A stretch of DNA of 36,276 nt from Bacillota bacterium (lineage in GTDB: Bacteria; Bacillota; Clostridia; Acetivibrionales; DSM-1351), in the NCBI GenBank assembly GCA_023400235.1, contig JAEXFI010000032.1, positions 1 through 36,276 of the forward strand, read 5' to 3'. Shown one piece after another: positions 24,601 to 30,730 of this stretch. Each line of letters opens with the position of its first letter. Position 1 is the first letter of the stretch. The notes beneath the pieces are model-generated. The model saw nothing but the letters and a program-made list of their open reading frames with translations, did no database searches and was not told where the DNA came from. The position numbers were made by a program, and so were the translations under genes.

Positions 24601-26952
24601 GTTGGCAGACTGTATAAGGTAATTGCAGAGGGCAAAACTACCACCTATGAATACTATGCCGACGGCAGCAGAAGGAGCGTAACCTATGGGGACGGGGCAA
24701 AGGAAGAATACACCTATTACGGCGACGGCCTGAACAAAACCCTGGTGAACAAAAAGGCCGACGGCAGCAGCATAGACAGCTACAGCTATACCTATGACGG
24801 AGCGCATAATCAAATTTCCAAGACAGACGCAAAGGGAGTAACAAGCTACGAGTATGACAGCCTGAACAGGCTGGAAAAGGTAACAGAACCCAATGGAAGG
24901 ACAACCAGCTATACCTTCGACAAGGCAGGAAACAGGCTGACAGAGACAGTGCTGGCAGCAGTAGTGACAACAAGTCCAGCTGTGACTGCCGCAAACTCAA
25001 CTACAACCACTGCGGCAATCACAGCTACTGCCGCAATCACAGCTACTGCCGCAATCACAGCTGCCACAAGCATAGCAACGACCACAAGCACAGCAGCCAC
25101 AACCACAGCTGCCACAACCACTGTGACAGCCCCAGCCATAAGCTCTGTAACCACAAGCTATACATATAACGATCAAAACAGGCTGGTATCCACGGTACAG
25201 CAGAGCGGAAGAGAAACCGTAACCGAAAAGTACAGCTATGACAGCAACGGCAACACCATAGCAAAAGTGAAGGAAACGGTGAAGCCGTCAGACCCGGAGG
25301 TGACAGGAAGCTTCAGCCTGAGTATTGCAGGGCGGAGCAGCACAAGCAGCGAGGCCACGTATTACCAGTATGATGTGTGGAACCAGCTTGCCAAAACCAC
25401 AGCAGGCAGCAAGACCATAAGCTATTCATACAACGGAGAGGGTTACAGGACGGCAAAGACAGAAAACGGACAAAGGACAAACTACCTGTATGAAGCAGAC
25501 CGGGTAATCCTGGAGACAGACGGAGCAGGCACCCAGACAGCCAGAAACATATATGGAATAAATCTCCTGACAAGAACCGCAGGCAGTGATACAATGAATT
25601 ATATGTACAACGGCCATGGGGATGTGACAGCGCTGCTGGGAGAGGACGGAACGGTCAAGGGAACATATTATTACGATGCGTTCGGAAATATTATAGAACA
25701 GACCGGAAACGTAAACAACAACATCACCTATGCAGGCTACCAATACGACAGTGAGACGGGGCTATACTATCTGAATGCCCGTTACTACGACAGTAAGATA
25801 GCCAGGTTCCTTACACAGGACACATATACAGGAGAAGCAGATGACCCGCTGAGCTTGAATCTGTATACGTATTGCCATAACGAACCTGTGATGTATGTGG
25901 ATCCAAGTGGGCATGCAGCAGCCTATTTGACAGACCTCGCCAAGGCCACTAATGGAACTGCAAAATGGGATTCAGAGAAGAAAGTAGCTGTAGTAACTGT
26001 CAATGGGGTAACTCAAACTTTCAAATTATCTGCTAATAGCGTTGTTAATGGTAAGATTGTAATAGATAATGAAAAGTTTGATTCATTGTTCACCAAAACT
26101 TCTGGCAACTCAATTATTACAGTAGATACAACTGTAAAAAATGGAAAGATAACAGCTACACAAACAGTAAAAAGTGGGACATATACTGTAGCTCAAGCAA
26201 GCCTTGCAGGGCAAACTAATAATTATTATAAGGATACCCATAATCCTACGAGTGGGAATAATGCAAATAAAGCAAATAGCACTGTAAATAGTGGAAAGAC
26301 ATTACTAAAAACCGCGGTTAATGTTACAAAAGATTTTACAGCAGGAGCAGCGGTGTCTGGAGACAATAACTTGTTCTTTGGAGCTGCTCAGGGAATAAGC
26401 GGGGAAAAGGTTAATAATAATTCAATAGCTTTTCAAGCAGGCAAAGTTTCGGGTGACGCGTTTTCCATGATTGCAGGCGTTGGTGCTATTATAGGTGGTG
26501 TTGGTGGAGAGATAATAGGTGTGGCACTTGATGGTACAATAGTATTTGCACCTGCGGGAGCTGCAACAGCCGTGGCATCTGCAGGCTTAATTGGATATGG
26601 CGGAACAGCTACTTATAGAAGCGTTAATAATTACTTCAAAGATGCAAGTGATTTGATTAGTAATGTTATGCAAGGGGGGAGTAATGCTGGAAATATCAAA
26701 AACGTATATAACTCCATTAAAGAAGCTCCTAAATACCCTGAAGGCTTTAGAGGGGTTCAAAATGGAACAAAGAAAGTCAATATTAACAACAATGATGTAT
26801 TAAACGAACTGAGGCAAGTTGAGTCTGGGCAATGGAAAAAGGTATATAAAGATGGTTTTGATGCAAACGGGAATAAAGTATCTATTCACTATTTTGAAAG
26901 CCCGTCAGGGAAGGTATTTGATGTAAAAGTTAAATCAGGGTGGAGTAATTAG
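18628..26952 (+). CDS. secreted subtilase-RHS polymorphic toxin (protease, YD-repeat shell, variable tip)
   Basis: 2774 residues. Order: signal peptide (1-33); I9-like propeptide (about 48-125); complete subtilisin-type S8 protease with D178 (LDTG), H236 (HGTHVAG), N323 (AAGN) and S390 (GTSAAVP); DUF6531-like entry (about 495-560); a long YD-repeat RHS shell (about 590-2430) interrupted by an Ala/Thr linker near 2115-2170; the conserved RHS end (YLNARYYDSKIARFLTQDTY ... YVDPSGHA); and a 344-residue tip. The tip has a copper-amine-oxidase-like stretch, a glycine-rich hydrophobic segment (about 2610-2655) as in pre-toxin regions, and a small final module (VYKDGFD ... SGKVFDVKVKSGWSN). I cannot name its activity; a small RNase-like domain is a guess. 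The tip DNA is clearly more AT-rich than the shell. AAGGAG precedes the ATG. A probable immunity gene follows 19 bp later. Confidence 0.93.
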   Translation: MRKIRSFLAKILIVSFLVTNLLTYFPTPSYAAAVKDKGNTAAVSVHHEKTEILVKYKDSGKEDKVKGNLKKRIKLNKISTKKSYAKTKIDLLEIDEKDDIAKVVDELKKDPDVLYAQPNYKLDVMAAPADPMFDSQWGLQNVGQEIEGQLGRTSVDINAVNAWNLTQGSSSVVIGILDTGVDLNHKDLKDNIFVNSAEIPNNGIDEDNNGYVDDVNGWDFVNNDKSIYDDASKDSHGTHVAGILAAAANNTGITGVAPKVKVLPLKFINGNWGYTCDAIAAIEYAMKMGVKIINCSFGGTDDNFALKDAMANSGILFICAAGNRGADVAVLPVYPACFDIPNVVSVTSIDSKGVLSPYASYGSKVQVAAPGVDILSTMPGNTYDYFTGTSAAVPFVTGIAALLQSYLTNVTITQIAQRIKDNVVPCTNLGGKVSTGGRVDAYAALTNTRPAADTYTGDGNGNSTVPAGQQGGNIDTWYTMDQLAKIKEQLHYGESGVSPASGNFSFTVNDMSVPAPGFQINISRSYNSRSDKNTPLGRGWTFGFEGKAEGTNVVDVTLPTGSVERFRLNNNVYEPEESRSTFVKNGDGTYTLTTKDQYKYTFNTDRFLSKMEDRNGNAVDITVDSAGKISKITDTVGREYKVTYNSNGLIDNITDVESRTVRYQYDSNNRLTAVTDPKGGIMRYSYDTWGFLNEIKDHNQKTVEKIVYNHSEGENQDKVSEATDSLGDTVKYTYDMPNKKTTATDMNNRVSTYWFDEAFYTTQLQEPDGKSSYTEYFLYDGKNKYGDVKATTDRNGNKTQYEIDVRGNVTRITNPDGSSRINEYDEKNNLIKEMDESGKATYYIYDDSRLRLVKKVQPLNGTDVYEGTDSPGFAVTSYQYYTGSESGCNAKALLKSETSPEGSVTDYTYDAYGNVKTVSDPETGKLTSYEYNKLGWKLAETTPKGNRTEYTYDKNGTAVKSTIVSAKNETQRVVYDLLGRKLQEISPNQYDSSKDNPAEDSYSDAAVGTRYEYYDSGKVKTITDALGNKTAYTYDVYGNTLTETKPNGAIYRYTYDVLDRLEKVYFKNDSTAAEILLTEYSYAYLEDGKTQKTETVNLNSTDKAVTVAVYDYADRLVEQQNPDGTRTKTLYNANGTVDRQISANGSSTYYKYDGLNRLAEQWSPFEISNGNTFYTYTKYVYDKAGNRITEKNGKDKVTLWTIPENYIVKDYTYYKNGKLKAASDAQGRKTEYAYDADGNMIRQSVYTDSAHKLVTEFEYNHMQKISSKKQQAEAGDIYGNTFDSSVALELVTAYTYDKNGNVKTSTTPEDVTTTYEYDALDRQLSQSRPGTDETGAAVEITESTTWSWEGKPLTSKDAKGNITSYEYNQRGFLTSTTDAQNGVWLYEYDTAGRKTAEVTPQNYISSEDVYHMNRSEYVYDLMSRVTAKKDVYIDNVSGLWTTIYTRTCKYDNSGNVVKELDAIGYDYGTGSSQEEKIASGYGIEYRYNLTNLLTSTLDAVSKERALYFTSKYEYDGLGRKTSETNSKGVETCYTYDDAGNILTVSVKKGAAAEGHKLRSSAYDLAGRQLTQADANGNTTSFEYNALGQVRRLVYPGDSTMPSNTVIFQYDAVGNLKLRQDSLGKVNLYTYDKQGRQLSATEKKSDNTQAITTFAGYDVNGNKCRETDGNGVTRTNTFDALNRLTASEITVNGVKQTTTYGYDANGNQTTSTDWLGNTTTNLYDPLNRLIEKRNPYTTIQKLEYNKNSKQIKSVDALGNMTRFIYDRSSRLIATIDPEGHTTSQAYDDVGNIIARTDGRNITTTYKYDEFNRLSAVINPKAQVTSYTYDLNGNKLTQTDGNGNTTTYEYNGANKVIRRIDQGGRLGLPGAYTYLSSKTEKYIYNADGSIKSSTDRNGRQTTYSYDIHGRLLSKAIGGSVVEYTYDSSGNQTAMTDSTGTTARTYDELGRVLTKTVPGMGTTVFTYDGGEGSGLRSETTTDPKGNLTEKVYDKVGRLYKVIAEGKTTTYEYYADGSRRSVTYGDGAKEEYTYYGDGLNKTLVNKKADGSSIDSYSYTYDGAHNQISKTDAKGVTSYEYDSLNRLEKVTEPNGRTTSYTFDKAGNRLTETVLAAVVTTSPAVTAANSTTTTAAITATAAITATAAITAATSIATTTSTAATTTAATTTVTAPAISSVTTSYTYNDQNRLVSTVQQSGRETVTEKYSYDSNGNTIAKVKETVKPSDPEVTGSFSLSIAGRSSTSSEATYYQYDVWNQLAKTTAGSKTISYSYNGEGYRTAKTENGQRTNYLYEADRVILETDGAGTQTARNIYGINLLTRTAGSDTMNYMYNGHGDVTALLGEDGTVKGTYYYDAFGNIIEQTGNVNNNITYAGYQYDSETGLYYLNARYYDSKIARFLTQDTYTGEADDPLSLNLYTYCHNEPVMYVDPSGHAAAYLTDLAKATNGTAKWDSEKKVAVVTVNGVTQTFKLSANSVVNGKIVIDNEKFDSLFTKTSGNSIITVDTTVKNGKITATQTVKSGTYTVAQASLAGQTNNYYKDTHNPTSGNNANKANSTVNSGKTLLKTAVNVTKDFTAGAAVSGDNNLFFGAAQGISGEKVNNNSIAFQAGKVSGDAFSMIAGVGAIIGGVGGEIIGVALDGTIVFAPAGAATAVASAGLIGYGGTATYRSVNNYFKDASDLISNVMQGGSNAGNIKNVYNSIKEAPKYPEGFRGVQNGTKKVNINNNDVLNELRQVESGQWKKVYKDGFDANGNKVSIHYFESPSGKVFDVKVKSGWSN
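25015..25065 (+). repeat. 18-bp tandem repeat inside the RHS gene
   Basis: GCAATCACAGCTACTGCC occurs twice exactly (25015-25032, 25033-25050), and its first 12 bases begin a third copy. It encodes AITATA units within an Ala/Thr-only linker (about 24955-25140) that splits the YD-repeat shell. Copy number could vary without changing the frame. Confidence 0.9.
25485..25916 (+). repeat. RHS-core segment repeated downstream, copy A
   Basis: This 432-bp stretch encodes the last part of the RHS shell, up to the PSGHA hinge. It matches 27525-27956 with no gap (constant offset of 2040 bp) and long identical runs. The match stops exactly where the variable tip begins, so it is an obvious substrate for homologous exchange of tips. 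Confidence 0.95.
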
Positions 26953-26971
26953 AAAAGAGGAGGAACATTTA

Positions 26972-27307
26972 ATGGAGTTAAATGTTAGCATAAAAACTAA
27001 GGACGATATTGAACGTTTTATATTGATTGCAAATATTGGAATGATGGCTGCAATTAAAGAGGGCGTAATTAGTATTGAGGAAGCAGAAAATTACCTATAT
27101 AGTCCATACTCTGTTGAAAGAGTAAGGAGTTTGGGTATAAATGAAGATGTAATTAAACTGGTGGAACTTGGATGTGAGCTAGAAGATGTTGAAAGCCTAA
27201 TACCTGATAAGTTGAATAACTCTATTGATGAAATAAGTATTAAATCTACAGAATTATTACGTTCAGTATCGAAATCAGCTCTACCATTAAAAAAGTGGAT
27301 TGATTAA
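26972..27307 (+). CDS. probable immunity protein for the RHS tip (DUF3969-like)
   Basis: 111 residues, small, acidic, helical and cytoplasmic (no signal peptide). The wording ISIEEAENYLYSPYSVE, then LVELGCELEDVESLIPDKL and the final LPLKKWID matches my memory of the DUF3969 family, often found after polymorphic toxins. AGGAGG (26958-26963) sits in the 19-bp gap after the RHS stop, so the pair is co-expressed. A terminator closes the unit. In RHS systems the gene right after the toxin neutralises its tip; that role is inferred from position and from AT-rich composition like that of the tip. No biochemical function can be read from it. Confidence 0.7.
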   Translation: MELNVSIKTKDDIERFILIANIGMMAAIKEGVISIEEAENYLYSPYSVERVRSLGINEDVIKLVELGCELEDVESLIPDKLNNSIDEISIKSTELLRSVSKSALPLKKWID

Positions 27308-27327
27308 GTAGCAGATAGCTTTTCAAG

Positions 27328-27357
27328 GGCGGTTGTCTATGATGACCGTCTTTCTTC
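27328..27357 (+). terminator. intrinsic terminator of the RHS-immunity operon
   Basis: GGCGGTTGT (27328-27336) pairs with ATGACCGTC (27342-27350) through nine pairs, three of them G-U, followed by TTTCTTCT. It separates the active toxin unit from the orphan tip. Confidence 0.75.
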
Positions 27358-27510
27358 TGCAATAAATTGGACTTTCCCGCCTCGATTCATAAAAATGTGG
27401 GGGAGAATATTTCACTACAACACTACAGTATAATAGAGAATAAGAGAAAACGAAGTCAAGTAAAAAATCGTTTCCTGCCTTCGCCATTTTGTTAATGAGG
27501 GGTGGGATAA

Positions 27511-28317
27511 TATTCTAATAATAGCCTGTATGAAGCGGACAGGGTAATCCTTGAGACTGATGCAAACGGAAATGAAACAGCCAGAAACATATATGGAATA
27601 AATCTCCTGACAAGAACCGCAGGCAGTGATACAATAAGCTATATGTACAACGGGCACAGGGATGTGAAAGCGCTGCTGGGAGAGGACGGAACGGTCAAGG
27701 GAACATATTACTATGATGCCTTTGGGAATATAGTCGAGCAGACCGGAAACGTAAACAACAACATTACCTATGCTGGCTACCAGTATGATAAGGAAACAGA
27801 TTTGTACTATCTGAATGCCCGTTACTACGACAGTAAGATAGCCAGGTTCCTTACACAGGACACATATACAGGAGACCCCAATGACCCGCTGAGCTTGAAT
27901 CTGTATACGTATTGCCATAATGAACCTGTGATGTATGTGGATCCGAGTGGGCATGCGGAAATAAATGATAGTAAAATAAATAAAGATACCAAGGCAGGTA
28001 AAGATGCCCTAGCTGCTATTGCTAAAGCGTCAAAAGCATACACGATTGCCCAAGCTGTAAATGATACAAAAGCAATGGAAAAAGCACATCAGGCTGCAGA
28101 AGATGCAAGAAGGGAGTATGCTCAAAAATCACAAGACCTAAAATACATTGAAGCTAAATATGGAACTGATACTAAAAAAGCCATTGTAAACATTCAGCAA
28201 AATGAACCCCAAAAATATCAGACTCCAGCAATTAATTCGGTTATAGATCAAGCTAAGCCTTCGAATGTTCCAGTACGTTTTTGGTTAGGGGAAAAGACAA
28301 TCCCCAAATTGCTGTAA
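27511..28317 (+). pseudogene. orphan RHS C-terminal tip, no start signal and broken 3' end
   Basis: An open frame runs from just after TAA (27508-27510) to 28317. Its first part (27525-27956) is a second copy of the RHS-core end and keeps the same reading frame. After PSGHA comes a different tip of about 103 residues (27958-28267), rich in A, K and Q and helical (DALAAIAKASKAYTIAQAV). The last 16 or so codons come from antisense EamA DNA (28268-28333), so the natural tip is cut off. The first ATG (27643) has no ribosome-binding site. It fits the silent 'orphan' cassettes of RHS/CDI loci, which are read only after recombination with the full gene. No immunity gene follows. Confidence 0.85.
27525..27956 (+). 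repeat. RHS-core segment repeated, copy B
   Basis: Gap-free partner of 25485-25916. It marks the beginning of the orphan cassette. Upstream bases are unrelated to the RHS gene, so the cassette starts abruptly at CCTGTATGAAGC. Confidence 0.95.
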
Positions 28318-28333
28318 AGACCAATAATGCTGC
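28268..28333 (-). pseudogene. 66-bp EamA transporter gene fragment
   Basis: This stretch matches 29831-29896 with three differences. Read on the minus strand it encodes AALLVFTAIWGLSFPLTKNV plus two residues (Leu-Glu), as in the EamA N-terminus. All three differences are silent third-codon changes (ACA/ACT, GCA/GCT, GGA/GGG). Flanks on both sides are unrelated. It is therefore a shard of a once-functional EamA gene, now forming the broken 3' end of the orphan RHS tip. Confidence 0.88.
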
Positions 28334-28510
28334 CATCGAATCAGCCAAAATAAATCACTCAATCCGTATATGTATTTGGTGTATCTATTGTTCAAGCTCC
28401 CTAGTTTGAATGAATTAACTCAAGAATCTCTGACCCCTTTTCTTCCATGGTCCCCCGAATTACCATCCTGGTGTCATAAAGATTCTGCATACTATTCACA
28501 TTATCATATC

Positions 28511-29323
28511 CTAAGAAAGCGATATATTTCCGTAAAGCACAAATGTAAACAGAATAATGACTATAGATAGTGTCAAAGTATAGATTGTCTTATGAAACGG
28601 ACTAACATGTTTCTCAAAAGTCACCAGAGAGTTATTGTTTGCTATATTGAATACTAAAACATTTGCAAAATTGCGACTGAAGTGAACTAAAGCTATTACC
28701 CAGATAGAACCGCTTGCTGCATACACATAGAAAAGCATTATTCCACCCAGAAACCAGTCTACTGCCTGAAAGAAGTTAACCTTGTTTGTCATAAAATGCC
28801 ATGCCATAAATATCAAAGAAGATATAATCATTGCATATAGAAATCCATAACTATTCAAAACTGAATTCATATACCCTCTAAACATTACCTCTTCCTGTAA
28901 AGCAGCAATAAACAGAACAGAAAACCCAAGAATCTTTATAAGAATCATGTATGGGTCTAGTTTTTTGATTGTAATTAACTTAGCAGAAATTATTTTCTTC
29001 TTATTTAGTACCCAAACATACCCAAAAGCAAGGACTAGAGTAATTAAAAGTGCAGATATCGAAAAAATTATACTTTTTGCACTTATACTCAAATTTAACA
29101 CAGTAATATCTTTGTTATCTAGGAACTTGAGGATGACCCCAACTGCCAAAATAAAAAGAAAATTAAAAAGAACTGCCAGCATCAAAAATTTTGGGTTACT
29201 TCGTTGCTTAATATCTTTTATATCGATCCCGATGCCTTTGGCACAGATATTTGCTAAAAGTGACAATAAAACGGCAATAACTGAAACTAATAAAACTCTG
29301 AAAACAACACCGATTATTAACAT
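28511..29323 (-). CDS. CPBP-family intramembrane metalloprotease
   Basis: 270 residues with about eight hydrophobic segments. The CPBP (CAAX protease/bacteriocin-processing) motifs are all visible: EEVMFRG with E144-E145 and R149, the HF in MAWHFM at H176, and a third motif HFSRNF near 214-219. These place the active site within the membrane. Members process prenylated proteins in eukaryotes; in bacteria some give resistance to, or mature, peptides. No partner gene is obvious here; the nearest is an orphan RHS cassette. No good ribosome-binding site lies before the ATG. The last 195 bases before the orphan tip's stop hold nothing I can identify. Confidence 0.9.
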   Translation of the reverse strand: MLIIGVVFRVLLVSVIAVLLSLLANICAKGIGIDIKDIKQRSNPKFLMLAVLFNFLFILAVGVILKFLDNKDITVLNLSISAKSIIFSISALLITLVLAFGYVWVLNKKKIISAKLITIKKLDPYMILIKILGFSVLFIAALQEEVMFRGYMNSVLNSYGFLYAMIISSLIFMAWHFMTNKVNFFQAVDWFLGGIMLFYVYAASGSIWVIALVHFSRNFANVLVFNIANNNSLVTFEKHVSPFHKTIYTLTLSIVIILFTFVLYGNISLS

Positions 29324-29482
29324 GATTGACTATCCATTCACTATGTATAATTTTTTATCATTTTCGACTTTATATGATTTTAACATTCTTGGTAAATAGG
29401 TGCAAGTATTCTATTAATTCATTCTTTTTACTAAAAGGAAAAGTTATCAAAAAACATATGTCTGCTACCCTTTTTTAGTTAT

Positions 29483-29596
29483 GAAGAAAATGTTTCAGGC
29501 AGGCGTAACTTTGAAATTGATAAGGATATGATGAGAGATTTTGTTAAGCGCTTAATCTTGGGGCGCATAGTAGTTTATCCATTCGTGTTTGGCTGA
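29483..29596 (+). pseudogene. possible C-terminal remnant of a site-specific recombinase
   Basis: A 37-codon open stretch without a start reads NFEIDKDMMRDFVKRLILGR and then IVVYPFVFG. This resembles the (F)DeelF..LV..I.V....I.F.F.G pattern at the end of large serine recombinases. It lies directly where the EamA gene is cut off. The match is short and by memory, so it is only a suggestion. Confidence 0.22.
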
Positions 29597-29947
29597 TAGC
29601 AGCGGTACGAATACAATGCTCAGGCCGGATATAAAAGCTGAGTTTGATGCCGAGGTGAAGCGAAGGCTGCTTACTTGAAAGGCTAAAGAACCAAAGAACA
29701 CCAGACCGATTATTGAACCGTATAATATTGAATTAAGGGTTATGAGCCTTAATTTTTTATAGAAAACTATTAATAGAATGATTGCAGCAGAAAGAAATCG
29801 CAATGACAGGAAGGAAAAAATCGAGGTATATTCCAGTACGTTTTTGGTTAGGGGAAAAGACAACCCCCAAATAGCAGTAAAGACCAATAATGCTGCATCA
29901 ACCTTCATAACTCCAGACATCTGCTTATACCCCTGCTCTATTTCCAT
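29552..29947 (-). pseudogene. truncated EamA/DMT-family transporter gene
   Basis: Encodes 131 residues. The first 118 are a good EamA half-domain: AALLVFTAIWGLSFPLTKNV, then a SLRFLSAAIILLI helix, then LRFTSASNSAFISGLSIVFVPLL. EamA proteins normally have about 290 residues and ten helices. Here the frame leaves the family after VPLLS and ends 13 residues later at AKHEWINYYAPQD. It is therefore cut at about 29600, next to a possible recombinase relic. Its start overlaps the end of the DUF2000 gene by 10 bp, so it was once the second gene of that operon. It may still be translated but is unlikely to transport. Confidence 0.82.
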
Positions 29948-30375
29948 AGTGAGAATTTTCCTGTAATTTTGCTTACGGCATCGCTGGGACCGTAAAACAC
30001 TGCACCAAAGTATTCCATATCTTCCTCAGAGCTATCCTTGATAGCCAGGTCCAACTCATCGTCGTGTCCCGTAACCAGCATTTGCTTTGGAAAATCTGCA
30101 AAAAAAACATCCTCAGAAGTTCTTGCTTCACATATTGCTTTACGTATCTTTCTGGGGTTTGCCCTGGTTATGATATAGGGATATTTTGATATCCCAAGAT
30201 GCTTTGTTCCTGACTTATCAACCAGAAAAGGCCGTCCCATCATTGACTTAGGTGCATACGCACCTATTGAGGTTGAAAGATGCCCGATTACATTCAAAGC
30301 TACCTGCTCACTGATGTTCTCTGAGAGAACCGCAACAATTTTCATTTCTCTGTAATTATAAGTAATATTGTCCAT
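29938..30375 (-). CDS. DUF2000 family protein
   Basis: 145 residues, matching DUF2000 in length and wording. It opens with MKIVAVLSENISEQVALNVIGHLS, has SIGAYAPKSMMGRPFLVDKSGTKHLGISKYP in the middle and DAVSKITGKFSLWK at the end. The family is soluble and related in fold to peptidyl-tRNA hydrolase 2; no function is established. AGGAG lies about nine bases before the ATG. The following EamA gene starts inside its last codons, which implies translational coupling; DUF2000 is found beside EamA transporters elsewhere. Confidence 0.85.
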   Translation of the reverse strand: MDNITYNYREMKIVAVLSENISEQVALNVIGHLSTSIGAYAPKSMMGRPFLVDKSGTKHLGISKYPYIITRANPRKIRKAICEARTSEDVFFADFPKQMLVTGHDDELDLAIKDSSEEDMEYFGAVFYGPSDAVSKITGKFSLWK

Positions 30376-30465
30376 TATATGTATCTCCTAAAACTGTTAT
30401 CTATATTTTAAAGTAATTCTTATAAGTTTTCAATTCAGACATCTAAATGACTCTACTATATTACC

Positions 30466-30606
30466 TTATATTACCTCGCTGGAAAGCCACCCCTGAGCAT
30501 CAGAAAAGCCTACAAGGCTATGGATTTCCTGTGCATGGGGATAAGCTTTGATTAAGGCCCTGTGTGCTGTTGAACCCGGACTAGGCTCTATGAGATTTCC
30601 CACCAT
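30466..30606 (-). CDS. doubtful 46-residue ORF
   Basis: ATG 30606 (minus strand) opens MVGNLIEPSPGSTAHRALIK and continues to SEVI. There is no strong ribosome-binding site (only GAG nearby). The composition is less AT-rich than the flanks, so it may be a fragment of a larger gene. I do not recognise the protein. The rest of 30376-30730 holds only the argH terminator. Confidence 0.2.
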   Translation of the reverse strand: MVGNLIEPSPGSTAHRALIKAYPHAQEIHSLVGFSDAQGWLSSEVI

Positions 30607-30675
30607 TTCTCGCGGTGGTCTGCCAGGTTTCAAGGTTATTTTGCAAATATTTTTGTAAATTTTTTAATGGATGCA

Positions 30676-30706
30676 AAAGGGATAGCTGACAATCAGCTAT
30701 CCCTTT
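30676..30706 (-). terminator. intrinsic terminator of argH
   Basis: A perfect 14-bp stem AAAGGGATAGCTGA / TCAGCTATCCCTTT with a 3-nt loop lies 25 bp past the argH stop. On the minus strand it ends in CCCTTTT. Confidence 0.92.
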
Positions 30707-30730
30707 AATAAAATATATTCATTCCAAAGC

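Noticed and set aside
24113..25264. Several long minus-strand frames opposite the RHS gene
   Set aside because: Low-complexity shadows of YD repeats and the Ala/Thr linker, without start signals.
27415..27954. Minus-strand 179-residue frame opposite the orphan RHS tip
   Set aside because: A matching frame appears opposite the same segment of the active RHS gene, so it follows from the coding strand.
28370..28570. Plus-strand 66-residue ORF
   Set aside because: No ribosome-binding site, unlikely composition, and it overlaps the end of the CPBP gene.
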